Below, one piece after another: positions 28,909-37,190 of a stretch of DNA of 64,000 nt. The first letter of the stretch is position 1; every line of letters begins with the position of its first letter. Position numbers and translations under genes: made by a program. The stretch covers positions 124,001-188,000 of the forward strand of contig NZ_JALHAP010000075.1 in the NCBI RefSeq assembly GCF_025215095.1. The letters run 5' to 3'. The notes beneath the pieces are model-generated. The model worked only from the letters and a program-made list of their open reading frames with translations. It did not search any database and had not been told where the DNA came from. The DNA comes from Dryocola boscaweniae. GTDB lineage: Bacteria; Pseudomonadota; Gammaproteobacteria; Enterobacterales; Enterobacteriaceae.

Positions 28909-29586
28909 TTAGCTTCGTTGAGAGTCCAGTTGCTCCTGGTTATTCACCACGTCCTGCGCTTTCTGATAGCTTTCGCTCAGCAAGCCGTATTCGGTAAAGA
29001 CGCTTCCCCACAGACCAGCCCATTCCATCGCGTCATCGCGATTCCAGGTCTGCTGAATTTCTGCGGTGACGGCTGCGGTATCAAGCGGTATCACGCCCGC
29101 CTGCACTACGCGCGCCAGGGTAATTTCCTGCGCCATTTTGGAATAAGTGCCAGACGCATCGATAACGGCGAACACTTTAAAGCCTTCGGCAACCGCGCTA
29201 ATCGCCGGGAATGCCATGCAGACACTGGTCACCGTACCGGCAATAATCAGCGTTTTGCGCCCCGTGGCTTTTACTGCCGCCACGAAGTCCGGATTATCCC
29301 AGGCGTTAATCTCGCCCTTGCGCGGCACGTACTGGGCATGAGGTGCGAACTGATGAATTTCCGGGATCAGCGGACCGTTCGGCCCCTGCGGCACAGAGGC
29401 CGTAGTTATCACCGGAATTTCCGCAAGCGTTGCGATTTTAGCAAGCACCGTCGCATGGGCGCGCAGGGTCGTCATCGGCATGTCGTGGACAAGCTGAAAC
29501 AGGCCGCTTTGGTGATCGATGAGCAGCAATACCGCATCGCTGACGTCAATCATTGGTTTTTGTCCGTTAAAATTTGCAGGGTTCAT
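28909..29586 (-). CDS. Isochorismatase-family cysteine hydrolase (YcaC-like)
   Basis: The 225-residue protein has the catalytic triad of the family: Asp24 in LLIDHQSGL, a Lys near residue 90 and Cys123 in [12 protein letters not shown]. It resembles YcaC-type hydrolases, whose physiological substrates are unknown. It lies 52 bp downstream of the pirin gene with an attenuator-like hairpin between, and both are divergent from a LysR regulator. The start at 29586 has GAGAGGAAAG upstream. A role in removing small amide or ester compounds is a family-level inference only. Confidence 0.85.
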   Translation of the reverse strand: MNPANFNGQKPMIDVSDAVLLLIDHQSGLFQLVHDMPMTTLRAHATVLAKIATLAEIPVITTASVPQGPNGPLIPEIHQFAPHAQYVPRKGEINAWDNPDFVAAVKATGRKTLIIAGTVTSVCMAFPAISAVAEGFKVFAVIDASGTYSKMAQEITLARVVQAGVIPLDTAAVTAEIQQTWNRDDAMEWAGLWGSVFTEYGLLSESYQKAQDVVNNQEQLDSQRS

Positions 29587-29602
29587 TATGACTTTCCTCT
29601 CT

Positions 29603-29633
29603 TAAAAGAAACGGCTATCAGGCGATAGCCGTT
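29603..29633 (-). terminator. Terminator/attenuator hairpin between pirin and hydrolase genes
   Basis: AACGGCTATC and GATAGCCGTT pair over a four-base loop and are followed on the minus strand by TTCTTTT. It starts 6 bp after the pirin stop, so the hydrolase gene may be expressed less than the pirin gene. Confidence 0.75.
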
Positions 29634-29638
29634 GTGGA

Positions 29639-30508
29639 TTAACTATTCGACTGACCAAAACGGCCCTGATTAAAGTCGTCAATGGCCTGATTGATTTCTT
29701 CGCGGGTGTTCATCACAAACGGCCCATAACCCGCAACCGGTTCGTTGAGCGGTTCCCCGCTGAGCACCAGCACAACAGCGTCGTTATTCGCTTCGATGGC
29801 AACGCTCTCGCCTTTAGCGTCCAGAACCACCAGTTGCGCTTCACGCGCCACTTCCTGGCCGTTGACCTGCACCGTGCCTTTAAGCACCACCAGCGCAGTG
29901 TTCCAGCCATCCGGCAAAGCCAGATTCGTTACGCCATGAGCGTTCAGTCGCAGATCCAGAATGCGCATCGGCGAGAAGGTTCTGGCCGGGCCTTTACGCC
30001 CGTCCAGAACGCCAGCAATCACGCGAGCCTTGCCTGCGTTATCGGGCAACGTCACGACCGGAATATCGCTATCCGTGATGGACTGATAACCCGGCGGCGT
30101 AGATTTATCCTTCGCCGGCAGGTTCACCCAAAGCTGCACCATTTCCAGCGTACCGCCCTTCTCACTGAACGCCGGAGAGTGGAACTCTTCGTGCAGAATG
30201 CCGCTGCCTGCGGTCATCCACTGCACGTCGCCCGGACCAATCACCCCGCCGCTGCCGGTGGAATCGCGGTGCGCAACTTCACCTTTATAGACGATGGTGA
30301 CCGTCTCAAAACCACGATGTGGATGTACATCCACACCTCGCTGTCCTTTGTCGCTCGGTTTAAATTCTGCCGGGCCTGCGTAATCCAGCAGCAGGAACGG
30401 GCTTAGCTGGCTTGCGAATTTTGAATAAGAGAACATTGAGCGAACAGGGAATCCATCGCCCACCCAGTGGGACGCAGGAGCTGAGTAAACGCCAAGAATT
30501 GATTTCAT
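29639..30508 (-). CDS. Pirin family protein
   Basis: This 289-residue bicupin shows the pirin metal ligands His62 and His64 (DVHPHRGFE), His106 and Glu108 (ILHEEF), and the C-terminal pirin domain (about 175-280). Bacterial pirins such as YhhW can act as quercetin 2,3-dioxygenases; others bind metabolic enzymes. The gene starts at 30508 with GGAG upstream, is divergent from a LysR regulator at 30618 and precedes the isochorismatase-family gene. An oxidative or aromatic stress function is plausible but not shown. Confidence 0.9.
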   Translation of the reverse strand: MKSILGVYSAPASHWVGDGFPVRSMFSYSKFASQLSPFLLLDYAGPAEFKPSDKGQRGVDVHPHRGFETVTIVYKGEVAHRDSTGSGGVIGPGDVQWMTAGSGILHEEFHSPAFSEKGGTLEMVQLWVNLPAKDKSTPPGYQSITDSDIPVVTLPDNAGKARVIAGVLDGRKGPARTFSPMRILDLRLNAHGVTNLALPDGWNTALVVLKGTVQVNGQEVAREAQLVVLDAKGESVAIEANNDAVVLVLSGEPLNEPVAGYGPFVMNTREEINQAIDDFNQGRFGQSNS

Positions 30509-30617
30509 CGTTATCTCCGTTGAGTGTCGATTGCTATGGGATAAAGCTTACGTACAAGACAATGTTTGCGGTAGATTGATAAAAAAGAATCAGCGTTCCA
30601 TTAACAGGACAATACAG

Positions 30618-31523
30618 ATGCAGGATCTCAACGATCTGTGGTATTTCGTGCAGGTAGTGGATAACGGGGGATTTTCTCCGGCCAGCCGCGCGATTGGCAT
30701 TCCTAAATCCCGGCTTAGCCGTCGTATTGCGCTGCTTGAAGAAAGGTTGGATACCCGACTCATCCAGCGTTCAACACGCAGTTTTACCGTGACCGAGGCC
30801 GGGCAGATTTTTTATCGTCACTGCAAGGCAATGATGATCGAGGCAGAGGCGGCGCAGGAAGCGATTGACACATTGCGGGCGGAACCTCGCGGACTGATTC
30901 GTCTGACGTGTCCGATTACGCTATTACACGTTCATATCGGCGATATGCTGGCGCGATTTATGTCGCTTTATCCGCAGATAACGGTACAGCTTGAAGAAAC
31001 CAATCGTCAGGTTGATGTGCTTAATGAGAACGTTGATATCGCGATTCGCGTACGCCCGCTTCCGCTGGAAAACAGCGATCTGGTGATGCGTAAACTGGCC
31101 GATCGCAGCATGTGTCTGGTAGCCAGCCCCAAACTTATTGAACGCTTTGGGCATCCGGCTTCCCCGGCCGATCTCCAGCACTGGCCGAGCCTCGCCTTAA
31201 GCAAGCCGCAGCAGGTTTATCGTTGGTGTTTGTACGGCCCGGATAATCAGGAAGTTATCCTGCACCACAGCCCCCGCTTTATCACCACGGACATGATTGC
31301 GCTACGCAGCGCAGCGGTAGCCGGAGTCGGCATTGTGCAGTTGCCTTTACTGATGCTCAAAGAACAGATTGCGGCGGGAACGCTGGTACATTTGCTGCCG
31401 GAGTGGCGAACCAGACGGGAGATTATTCACGCAGTATTTCCGTCCCGACGCGGCCAGTTACCGGCGGTCAGAGCGCTGATTGATTTTCTGGTGGAGCGCT
31501 ACGGGGAGTTTGAGGAGGAGTGA
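30618..31523 (+). CDS. LysR-family transcriptional regulator
   Basis: The 301-residue protein has an N-terminal winged HTH (about 3-60, with GGFSPASRAIGIPKSRLSRR) and a LysR substrate-binding domain (about 90-295). ATG at 30618 follows AGGA and starts the HTH at the usual distance; an upstream extension of 29 codons is not supported. It faces the pirin gene across a 109-bp shared control region, so it most likely regulates pirin and the hydrolase. It is followed by a REP unit and an ERIC element. Confidence 0.88.
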   Translation: MQDLNDLWYFVQVVDNGGFSPASRAIGIPKSRLSRRIALLEERLDTRLIQRSTRSFTVTEAGQIFYRHCKAMMIEAEAAQEAIDTLRAEPRGLIRLTCPITLLHVHIGDMLARFMSLYPQITVQLEETNRQVDVLNENVDIAIRVRPLPLENSDLVMRKLADRSMCLVASPKLIERFGHPASPADLQHWPSLALSKPQQVYRWCLYGPDNQEVILHHSPRFITTDMIALRSAAVAGVGIVQLPLLMLKEQIAAGTLVHLLPEWRTRREIIHAVFPSRRGQLPAVRALIDFLVERYGEFEEE

Positions 31524-31540
31524 GTTTTGAGTGTTTTTAT

Positions 31541-31570
31541 GTCGAATGACGCTGCGCTTATCCGACCTAC
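31541..31570. repeat. REP-type palindrome after the LysR gene
   Basis: One unit with the core GACGCTGCGCTTATCCGAC lies just downstream of the LysR stop. Confidence 0.65.
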
Positions 31571-31604
31571 AAACCACAAAAAGACAAAACCATTTCCCTA
31601 AATA

Positions 31605-31714
31605 ATTCGCGTTGCAGGTAGGCGGCAAGTGAGCAAATCCCCAGGAGCTTACATAAGTAAGTGACTGGGGTTTGTGAGTGCAGCCAACACCCCTGCAACA
31701 CGAAGTATGACGGG
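31605..31714. repeat. ERIC element
   Basis: About 110 bp match the enterobacterial repetitive intergenic consensus, including CCCCAGGAGCTTACAT and AAGTAAGTGACTGGGGT, with the outer imperfect inverted ends (TTCGCGTTGCAGG ... CCTGCAACACGAA). ERICs are non-coding, imperfectly palindromic MITE-like repeats. This one ends 5 bp before the ybaB stop, at the junction where the LysR/pirin/hydrolase genes break the ybaB-recR operon. It is the only copy seen in the window. Confidence 0.9.
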
Positions 31715-31718
31715 AAAA

Positions 31719-32048
31719 TTAGAATGGCATTTTAAAGCCCGGTGGCAGTTGCATCCCGTTGGACACGCCAGCCATTTTCTCTTTCTGCGCTTCGCCGATA
31801 CGACGAGCTGCATCGTTGAAAGCCGCGGCAACCAGGTCTTCAACCATCTCTTTGTCGTCTTCCATCAGGCTCGGGTCGATTTCCACGCGGCGGCAGTTGT
31901 GCGCGCCGTTGATAGTGACTTTTACCAGGCCCGCGCCGGATTCGCCAGTGACTTCCAACTGAGCGATTTCTTCCTGAACCTGGGCCATTTTTTCCTGCAT
32001 CTGCTGGGCTTGCTTCATCAGGTTACCCAGACCGCCTTTTCCAAACAT
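31719..32048 (-). CDS. ybaB: Nucleoid-associated protein YbaB (EbfC family)
   Basis: YbaB is a small DNA-binding dimer. The 109-residue protein starts [18 protein letters not shown] and ends PPGFKMPF, as in E. coli. The start at 32048 was chosen because it gives the family N-terminus; an in-frame Met 12 codons upstream would run into the dnaX-ybaB spacer. It follows dnaX by 87 bp and is probably co-transcribed with it, but recR no longer follows. Confidence 0.95.
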   Translation of the reverse strand: MFGKGGLGNLMKQAQQMQEKMAQVQEEIAQLEVTGESGAGLVKVTINGAHNCRRVEIDPSLMEDDKEMVEDLVAAAFNDAARRIGEAQKEKMAGVSNGMQLPPGFKMPF

Positions 32049-32135
32049 AATCTTCTCTCTTTCGCTCGGGCCGCCTAATCGCAAGATACGGTTAGCGGCT
32101 ATCAGGGTTTACAACAGACCGGTTGCGCCGGTCCG

Positions 32136-34058
32136 TCAAATAGGGCGAATGCTGTCTTCATCCAGGTCCGCATCAAAGAAACGACGCAGCGTCTGAATAT
32201 TAGTATCAGCGCTCATTGACTCTCTTGCCTGCGCCAGCTTCTCTTCGTAGATAGCCTGACGCCACTCCAGCGGCGTACGTTGCGCCTGATTATCATCTTC
32301 AATAATAGTCAGTTCAACGGATTCCCCGCTGAAGATACTTATTGCTTCCATCAGCGCTTTTTGTGCTGAAGGGGAATTCAGATGACGCTGGCTGGAACGC
32401 AGATGCAGGCAGATTCGATTGCCATCCTGCTCTTTCCAGGCGTTGAGCGCCAGTTGCTGAACCAGTTTTGGCAGCACCAGTTGGTTAATTTCTGCCGCCC
32501 ATGCATCACGTTCAATCGCTTCCTGCGCAAGCTTTTGTGCAAGCTCAGGGGTTTTCTCGTGTTCCAGTGCGCGCTTAAGCGCCTTCGGCGTGGCAACCGG
32601 CTCAGCCGCTTCTTCGGTGATGATTTGTGACTTCCAGCGATAGGCTTCCGGCTTTTGCTCAGGCTTTTCCTGCGCGGCTGCGGCCGGGCGAGACTGTATA
32701 CGCTCGCTAACCGATGCAAGACGCTCCAGCGCGGTGTTTTTTGCCGGCCGCGCTAGATTTGGCGCTGCCGGCTCACTCTTTTTTGCTTTGTTGGCTCCCT
32801 GCTGGCGCATTAGCTGTGTGCGCGCCTGCAGCACCTGGCTTGTGGTGTCCGGCAACGGGGTTTCGCTTTGCCCTGGAGGCGACGAAGCCTGTTTAACCGG
32901 CGGAGGCGATCCCGGATTGACTACCGGAATGCTTGTAGCCTGGCGAGTCTGTTCGGGTTCCGGCATCGGTTTACGCGGATGGAATGCCAGAGCTCGCAGC
33001 AGCGTCATTTCAATGCCCATACGGCGATCCGGCGCCCACGACAGCTCTTTGCGGCCAATCAACAGCGTTTGATAATAAAGCTGAACTTCCGCAGGCGGCA
33101 CGGTGCGGGCGAGCTCACGCATGCGTTGTTCAATAGCCGCCATGTCGCTGCCCAAAGCAGACGGCGACAGTTGCACCATCGCCACGCGATGCAGCAGGCT
33201 GAGCATTTCCACCAGCAGCGCTTCCCACTCCACGCCACGTGCGGCGGCATCGCCCAGTAGCGCCATCACGCGCTGCCCGTCGGCACCGGCCATCGCTTCA
33301 ATGAGGGAAAGCGCCTGGTCGTCGTCCAGCGTTCCCAGCATGGTGCTCACCGAAGCGGTGGTCACCTGTCCGTCACCGCTGGCAATGGCCTGATCGGTGA
33401 GGCTTAGCGCATCGCGCAGGCTGCCGTCTGCGGCGCGAGCCAGCAGTTGCAGAGCGCGCGGCTCGCTGGATATTTTCTCTTCCCCAAGAATATGTTCCAA
33501 CTGATGGCGGATCTGTTCGACATCCAGCGCTTTCAGGTGGAATTGCAGGCAGCGAGAAAGAATGGTGACCGGCAGCTTTTGCGGATCGGTGGTCGCCAGC
33601 AGGAATTTTACGTGCGGAGGCGGTTCTTCGAGCGTTTTTAATAGCGCGTTAAAGCTGTGGCGGGAAAGCATGTGCACTTCATCGATGAGATAGACTTTAA
33701 AGCGGCCACGCGCTGGCGCGTACTGAACGTTATCCAGTAAATCGCGCGTATCTTCCACTTTAGTGCGCGAGGCGGCGTCGATTTCAATCAGATCGACAAA
33801 GCGTCCTTGTTCGATTTCGCGGCAGTTATCACACACGCCGCAAGGCGTGGCGGTGATGCCGGTTTCACAATTCAGTCCTTTCGCCAATAGTCGGGCGATG
33901 GAGGTTTTCCCCACGCCGCGAGTCCCGGAAAAGAGATAAGCGTGGTGAATTCGGCCCAGCGACAAACCATTAGCCAGCGCGGTCAGCACGTGTTGCTGGC
34001 CGACAACATCAGCAAAAGTTTGTGGGCGCCATTTGCGGGCTAAGACCTGGTAGCTCAT
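32136..34058 (-). CDS. dnaX: DNA polymerase III subunits tau and gamma
   Basis: DnaX is the clamp-loader ATPase; full-length tau also binds the polymerase core and DnaB. The 640 residues have Walker A GTRGVGKT at 45-52, a four-Cys zinc module near 64-79, DEVH, sensor 1, a Pro-rich linker and tau domains IV-V ending in SIRPI. A -1 frameshift signal (32773-32800) predicts a gamma of 428 residues, against 431 in E. coli. It is followed by ybaB. Confidence 0.97.
   Translation of the reverse strand: MSYQVLARKWRPQTFADVVGQQHVLTALANGLSLGRIHHAYLFSGTRGVGKTSIARLLAKGLNCETGITATPCGVCDNCREIEQGRFVDLIEIDAASRTKVEDTRDLLDNVQYAPARGRFKVYLIDEVHMLSRHSFNALLKTLEEPPPHVKFLLATTDPQKLPVTILSRCLQFHLKALDVEQIRHQLEHILGEEKISSEPRALQLLARAADGSLRDALSLTDQAIASGDGQVTTASVSTMLGTLDDDQALSLIEAMAGADGQRVMALLGDAAARGVEWEALLVEMLSLLHRVAMVQLSPSALGSDMAAIEQRMRELARTVPPAEVQLYYQTLLIGRKELSWAPDRRMGIEMTLLRALAFHPRKPMPEPEQTRQATSIPVVNPGSPPPVKQASSPPGQSETPLPDTTSQVLQARTQLMRQQGANKAKKSEPAAPNLARPAKNTALERLASVSERIQSRPAAAAQEKPEQKPEAYRWKSQIITEEAAEPVATPKALKRALEHEKTPELAQKLAQEAIERDAWAAEINQLVLPKLVQQLALNAWKEQDGNRICLHLRSSQRHLNSPSAQKALMEAISIFSGESVELTIIEDDNQAQRTPLEWRQAIYEEKLAQARESMSADTNIQTLRRFFDADLDEDSIRPI
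32773..32800 (-). other. dnaX: Programmed -1 frameshift signal in dnaX
   Basis: On the minus strand an AGGGAG Shine-Dalgarno-like element (32800-32795) lies 10 nt before the heptamer A AAA AAG (32784-32778). After slippage GAG is read and then TGA (32775-32773), ending gamma. A stem (CCGGC/GCCGG with inner GCGC/GCGC) follows at once. All three elements and the spacing match E. coli. Confidence 0.92.
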
Positions 34059-34275
34059 TCTCAGATTGGCTTCTTGATCGCGGGAAAGGTGAATTTGAGG
34101 GGTAATGCTAACATAAGCCTCACCCGATGGGCGAGGCTTGAGATTGCTGACAAAGAAGGAAAAAGCGTGATTTTTCTTTCTTTGTGGTTATCTGCCGAAA
34201 ATCAATAAATTGATTTTCCTGTTTATTTGTAAGGACCCACTTACTCGTATTAAAGCCTCATCAAGCTTGAGTCAC

Positions 34276-34827
34276 TCAGTGGCCCGGGAACGGCACCAGG
34301 CAGTAGCTTTTCACGCCCATTTTCTCAAGGCGCTGCTCGCCGCCGATATCAAACAGATTGATGATAAAGGCCGCATCGGTCACTTCCCCGCCCAGACGGC
34401 GGATCAGTTTAACCGTGGCTTCAATAGTGCCGCCGGTTGCCAGCAGATCGTCCACCACCAGAACTTTATCGCCCGCCTGGATCGCATCAACGTGGATTTC
34501 AAGCTGATCGGTGCCGTATTCCAGCTCGTAGCTTTCCGCGATGGTTTCACGCGGCAGTTTGCGCGGTTTACGAACCGGGACAAAGCCAACGCCCAGCGCC
34601 AGAGCAACAGGCGCGCCAAACAGGAAGCCTCGTGCTTCGGTACCCACCACTTTGGTGATGCCGGCGTCTTTAAAGCGCGCGACCAGTAATTCGATGCTGG
34701 TCGCGTAAGCTTTCGGATCTTCCAGCAAACTGGTAACGTCACGAAACAGAATGCCCGGTTTTGGGTAATCAGGAATGCTTTTGATGCTATTTTTCAGATA
34801 CTCAAGCTGCTGCGCAGTCGCGGTCAT
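34276..34827 (-). CDS. apt: Adenine phosphoribosyltransferase
   Basis: Apt makes AMP from adenine and PRPP. The 183 residues contain the PRPP-binding motif [14 protein letters not shown] and the adenine-binding EARGFLFG segment; the length equals E. coli Apt. It is upstream of dnaX on the same strand with a 217-bp gap in which no gene is seen. Confidence 0.96.
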   Translation of the reverse strand: MTATAQQLEYLKNSIKSIPDYPKPGILFRDVTSLLEDPKAYATSIELLVARFKDAGITKVVGTEARGFLFGAPVALALGVGFVPVRKPRKLPRETIAESYELEYGTDQLEIHVDAIQAGDKVLVVDDLLATGGTIEATVKLIRRLGGEVTDAAFIINLFDIGGEQRLEKMGVKSYCLVPFPGH

Positions 34828-34975
34828 AAGTAATGCCTGCTAAAAACATGAAACTCACAGAGCGCGTTGCAGGTTCAGATGAACCGCTGTTTAACGATTA
34901 ATCAGCCGCACCCGTGCTCGAAAACGGTCGAATTTACTGGCTGGCGCGGACATTTGCAACCCGCACCTTTGCCGT

Positions 34976-35353
34976 TCAGGGTTTTTGTTGCTTTTCGTCA
35001 ACAACCGGCATGCGCCACATATAGATAAGCAAAGCGCACATCATCATCAACAAGAATAGCCGCACCCATAATATGTTGACCAGATAAAGGGATACGGCAA
35101 AAGTTATCGCGATAAAAATCATCGCCTTCGGTTTTGCGCCCGGCGGCAAAGCGCGGTGCTTTTGCCAGTGGCGTAAATAGCCGCCGAACCAGGAGCGATA
35201 AAGTAGCCAGTGGTGAAAGCGAGGGCTTGAGCGCGCAAAACACCAGGCGGCGAGCAGTAAGAACGGCGTGGTAGGCAGTAACGGAAGCACTACGCCGAAC
35301 GTCGCAAGGACTACCGCCAGCCAGCCGATGATGATTAAAATAGTCCTTTGCAT
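34976..35353 (-). CDS. ybaN: DUF454 inner membrane protein YbaN
   Basis: This 125-residue protein has an N-terminal helix pair (MQRTILIIIGWLAVVLATFG... and TTPFLLLAAWCFA) and two C-terminal helices, the DUF454 layout, and matches E. coli YbaN. The start at 35353 gives the E. coli protein; a longer reading adds 31 residues that would overlap the divergent priC promoter. The function is unknown. Confidence 0.9.
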   Translation of the reverse strand: MQRTILIIIGWLAVVLATFGVVLPLLPTTPFLLLAAWCFARSSPRFHHWLLYRSWFGGYLRHWQKHRALPPGAKPKAMIFIAITFAVSLYLVNILWVRLFLLMMMCALLIYMWRMPVVDEKQQKP

Positions 35354-35409
35354 ACCCATTCCCGGAATAAACTGGCGCGAAAATCGCGCTGCCACTGGAG
35401 AGTCATTTT

Positions 35410-35946
35410 GTGAAAACCGCTTCGCTCTTACAAGCCCTTGATGCACGCGTCGCGGAACTGGCAGCAGCTATTGAGCCGTTGTCTTTGCAGCGCACGTCGC
35501 AGGCTCGCTTCGATAAAAAGCTTTTTACAACGCACAGTACGCAATTAAAAGATTATCTCGCCGAGGCTCAGGCGAATCTCGCTCAACTTCAGCTTAGCGT
35601 GAAAACCGGTAAAACGGAGCAGGTTGCCTTTGTCGCCGAAAGACTGGTCGCGCAAATTGCCGCGCTCACGCGGGAACTGGCCACGTGGAAAATGCGCGCC
35701 AGCGAACCGCAAAAACCAGCCCCGGAAAATCTCTACGAAAAACTCTCAACCCATCAGGATTACGAACGCCGTTTGCTGTCGATGATAAGCGATCGTGAAA
35801 GCAAGCTGGGCGTACAAACGACGCTAAGCGCTCAACAGCAACTCCAGCGGGAAATCGCCGCCCAGGAAGGGCGCCTGCAACGCTGCCGTCAGGCTATCGC
35901 CCGCATAGAACGGGCCATTGAACGCAGGGAGCGTGGACTGGGTTAG
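35410..35946 (+). CDS. priC: Primosomal replication protein PriC
   Basis: PriC restarts stalled forks by loading DnaB at gapped structures. The 178-residue, highly helical basic protein begins at a GTG (35410), as MKTASLLQALDARV, and shares the E. coli PriC core (QHQDYERRL-like block, here THQDYERRL near 116-124). It is divergent from ybaN. It heads a short run with the GlsB-like gene and rsmS. Confidence 0.9.
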   Translation: MKTASLLQALDARVAELAAAIEPLSLQRTSQARFDKKLFTTHSTQLKDYLAEAQANLAQLQLSVKTGKTEQVAFVAERLVAQIAALTRELATWKMRASEPQKPAPENLYEKLSTHQDYERRLLSMISDRESKLGVQTTLSAQQQLQREIAAQEGRLQRCRQAIARIERAIERRERGLG

Positions 35947-35984
35947 CTATACTGAAATTATTATTTACCGTTCAGGGGAAAAAG

Positions 35985-36233
35985 ATGGGACTACTAACCT
36001 GGGTAATTATTGGCGTACTGGTGGGGATTGCGATGAATCGTCTGCGTCCTGCTTCCGGCGGCGGTTTTGCCGTTGCGCAGCTCTTAGCCGTAACGGGCGC
36101 GTTAATTGGCGGTTATGTCTGCGCCGTGTTTAATATAGGCACGCTGGCGACCCTTGAACCTACATCATTGTTGGCTGCGCTGGCCGGTTCGCTGCTGTTT
36201 CTTTTTGTCTTTCGCAAACTACGGATGTCATAA
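35985..36233 (+). CDS. GlsB/YeaQ/YmgE-family stress membrane protein
   Basis: An 82-residue protein with three membrane helices in the transglycosylase-associated family pattern: MGLLTWVIIGVLVGIAMNRL, a GGG turn, AVTGALIGGYV and a final LLFLFVFRKLR. Members are small stress-induced inner-membrane proteins of unknown mechanism. It lies 38 bp after priC, and its stop codon abuts the rsmS ATG with no gap, so it is inserted between two genes that are neighbours in E. coli. Confidence 0.82.
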   Translation: MGLLTWVIIGVLVGIAMNRLRPASGGGFAVAQLLAVTGALIGGYVCAVFNIGTLATLEPTSLLAALAGSLLFLFVFRKLRMS

Positions 36234-36389
36234 ATGTCGCTGGATAACGCCCCGGATGAGGTCAAACTGGCCGTCGATTTAATTATGCTACTTGAACAGC
36301 ATGAGCTACCGACGCCAACCGTTCTTAGCGCGCTGGAAATAGTGCGTCAGGATTTTTTGCGCAAGCTTCGCGAAGAAGAAAATAGTTAA
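36234..36389 (+). CDS. rsmS: Pleiotropic regulatory protein RsmS (YbaM)
   Basis: This 51-residue protein begins MSLDNAPDEVKLAVDLIMLLE, close to E. coli YbaM (MSLENAPDDVKLAVDLI). In Pectobacterium and Serratia the homologue RsmS affects secondary metabolism and virulence; the mechanism is unknown. Its ATG directly follows the stop of the GlsB-like gene. In E. coli mscK follows; here the gene ends 16 bp from the convergent acrR stop and mscK is absent. Confidence 0.88.
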   Translation: MSLDNAPDEVKLAVDLIMLLEQHELPTPTVLSALEIVRQDFLRKLREEENS

Positions 36390-36405
36390 CCGGAACCAGA
36401 CGATT

Positions 36406-37047
36406 TTACTCAGGCAGGCTGCGTAAAGTCGGGCAGAACTGGAACATTTCCAGCAATATTGAGACGTGATCTTTCGCCTGAGCGTACAAATCAAAGCTGT
36501 CCGGGGCGACAAGCCAGTTTTCAATCAGGCCTGTAATATAGCTGCGCAGCACGGTAACCGCGTGGGAGAGACGTAAATTGGTGGGTAAGGAACCGGCGTC
36601 AATACAGCGCTGAAGGCTTGTTTCAATGCGCTCGTTGCCTTCCATATAAAGGGTGCGTCTGGCCTGTTGCAAAACCGCCATTTCGCCAACAAATTCACAT
36701 TTGTGGAAAATGATCTCCGTCATTAATCGACGCCTTTCTTCAGTGACGGTGGCCTGCAATATGTAAATAAGCAACTCTCTGACAACGCAGAGTGGATCGT
36801 CGGGAAATTTTGCCCGATACTCAGTTTCTAAATCACCAATACTGGATTCAGTTAGCTCCCAGATTTCATTAAATAAATCCGACTTATTTTTAAAGTGCCA
36901 ATATATTGCACCACGGGTGACGCCGGCCGCTTTGGCGATATCCGCCAGAGACGTGGCGGAAACGCCCTGTTTTGAAAACAAGCGAATGGCCACATCAAGT
37001 ATATGTTGGCGGGTTTCGAGGGCTTGTTGTTTGGTTTTTCGTGCCAT
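36406..37047 (-). CDS. acrR: TetR-family repressor of acrAB, AcrR
   Basis: AcrR represses acrAB and itself, released by bound cationic or planar drugs. The 213 residues have the TetR HTH (about 10-55, [21 protein letters not shown]) and a helical ligand domain. It is intact, with no frameshift. It is divergent from acrA across 143 bp containing the full acr operator at 37076-37099. Confidence 0.95.
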   Translation of the reverse strand: MARKTKQQALETRQHILDVAIRLFSKQGVSATSLADIAKAAGVTRGAIYWHFKNKSDLFNEIWELTESSIGDLETEYRAKFPDDPLCVVRELLIYILQATVTEERRRLMTEIIFHKCEFVGEMAVLQQARRTLYMEGNERIETSLQRCIDAGSLPTNLRLSHAVTVLRSYITGLIENWLVAPDSFDLYAQAKDHVSILLEMFQFCPTLRSLPE

Positions 37048-37075
37048 ATGTCGGTGAATTTACTGGAGTCAGATT

Positions 37076-37099
37076 TACATACATTTGTGAATGTATGTA
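37076..37099. promoter_or_regulatory. AcrR operator
   Basis: The 24-bp imperfect palindrome TACATACATTTGTGAATGTATGTA is identical to the E. coli acr operator bound by AcrR. It sits between the acrR and acrA starts. The ATAGCAC just after it (37102-37108) resembles one half of a marbox, but this is not certain. Confidence 0.93.
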
Positions 37100-37190
37100 C
37101 CATAGCACGACGATAATATAAACGCAGCAATGGGTTTGTGGACATTTGATCCATTGAACAACTTTGAAATCGGACACTCGAGGTTTACAT

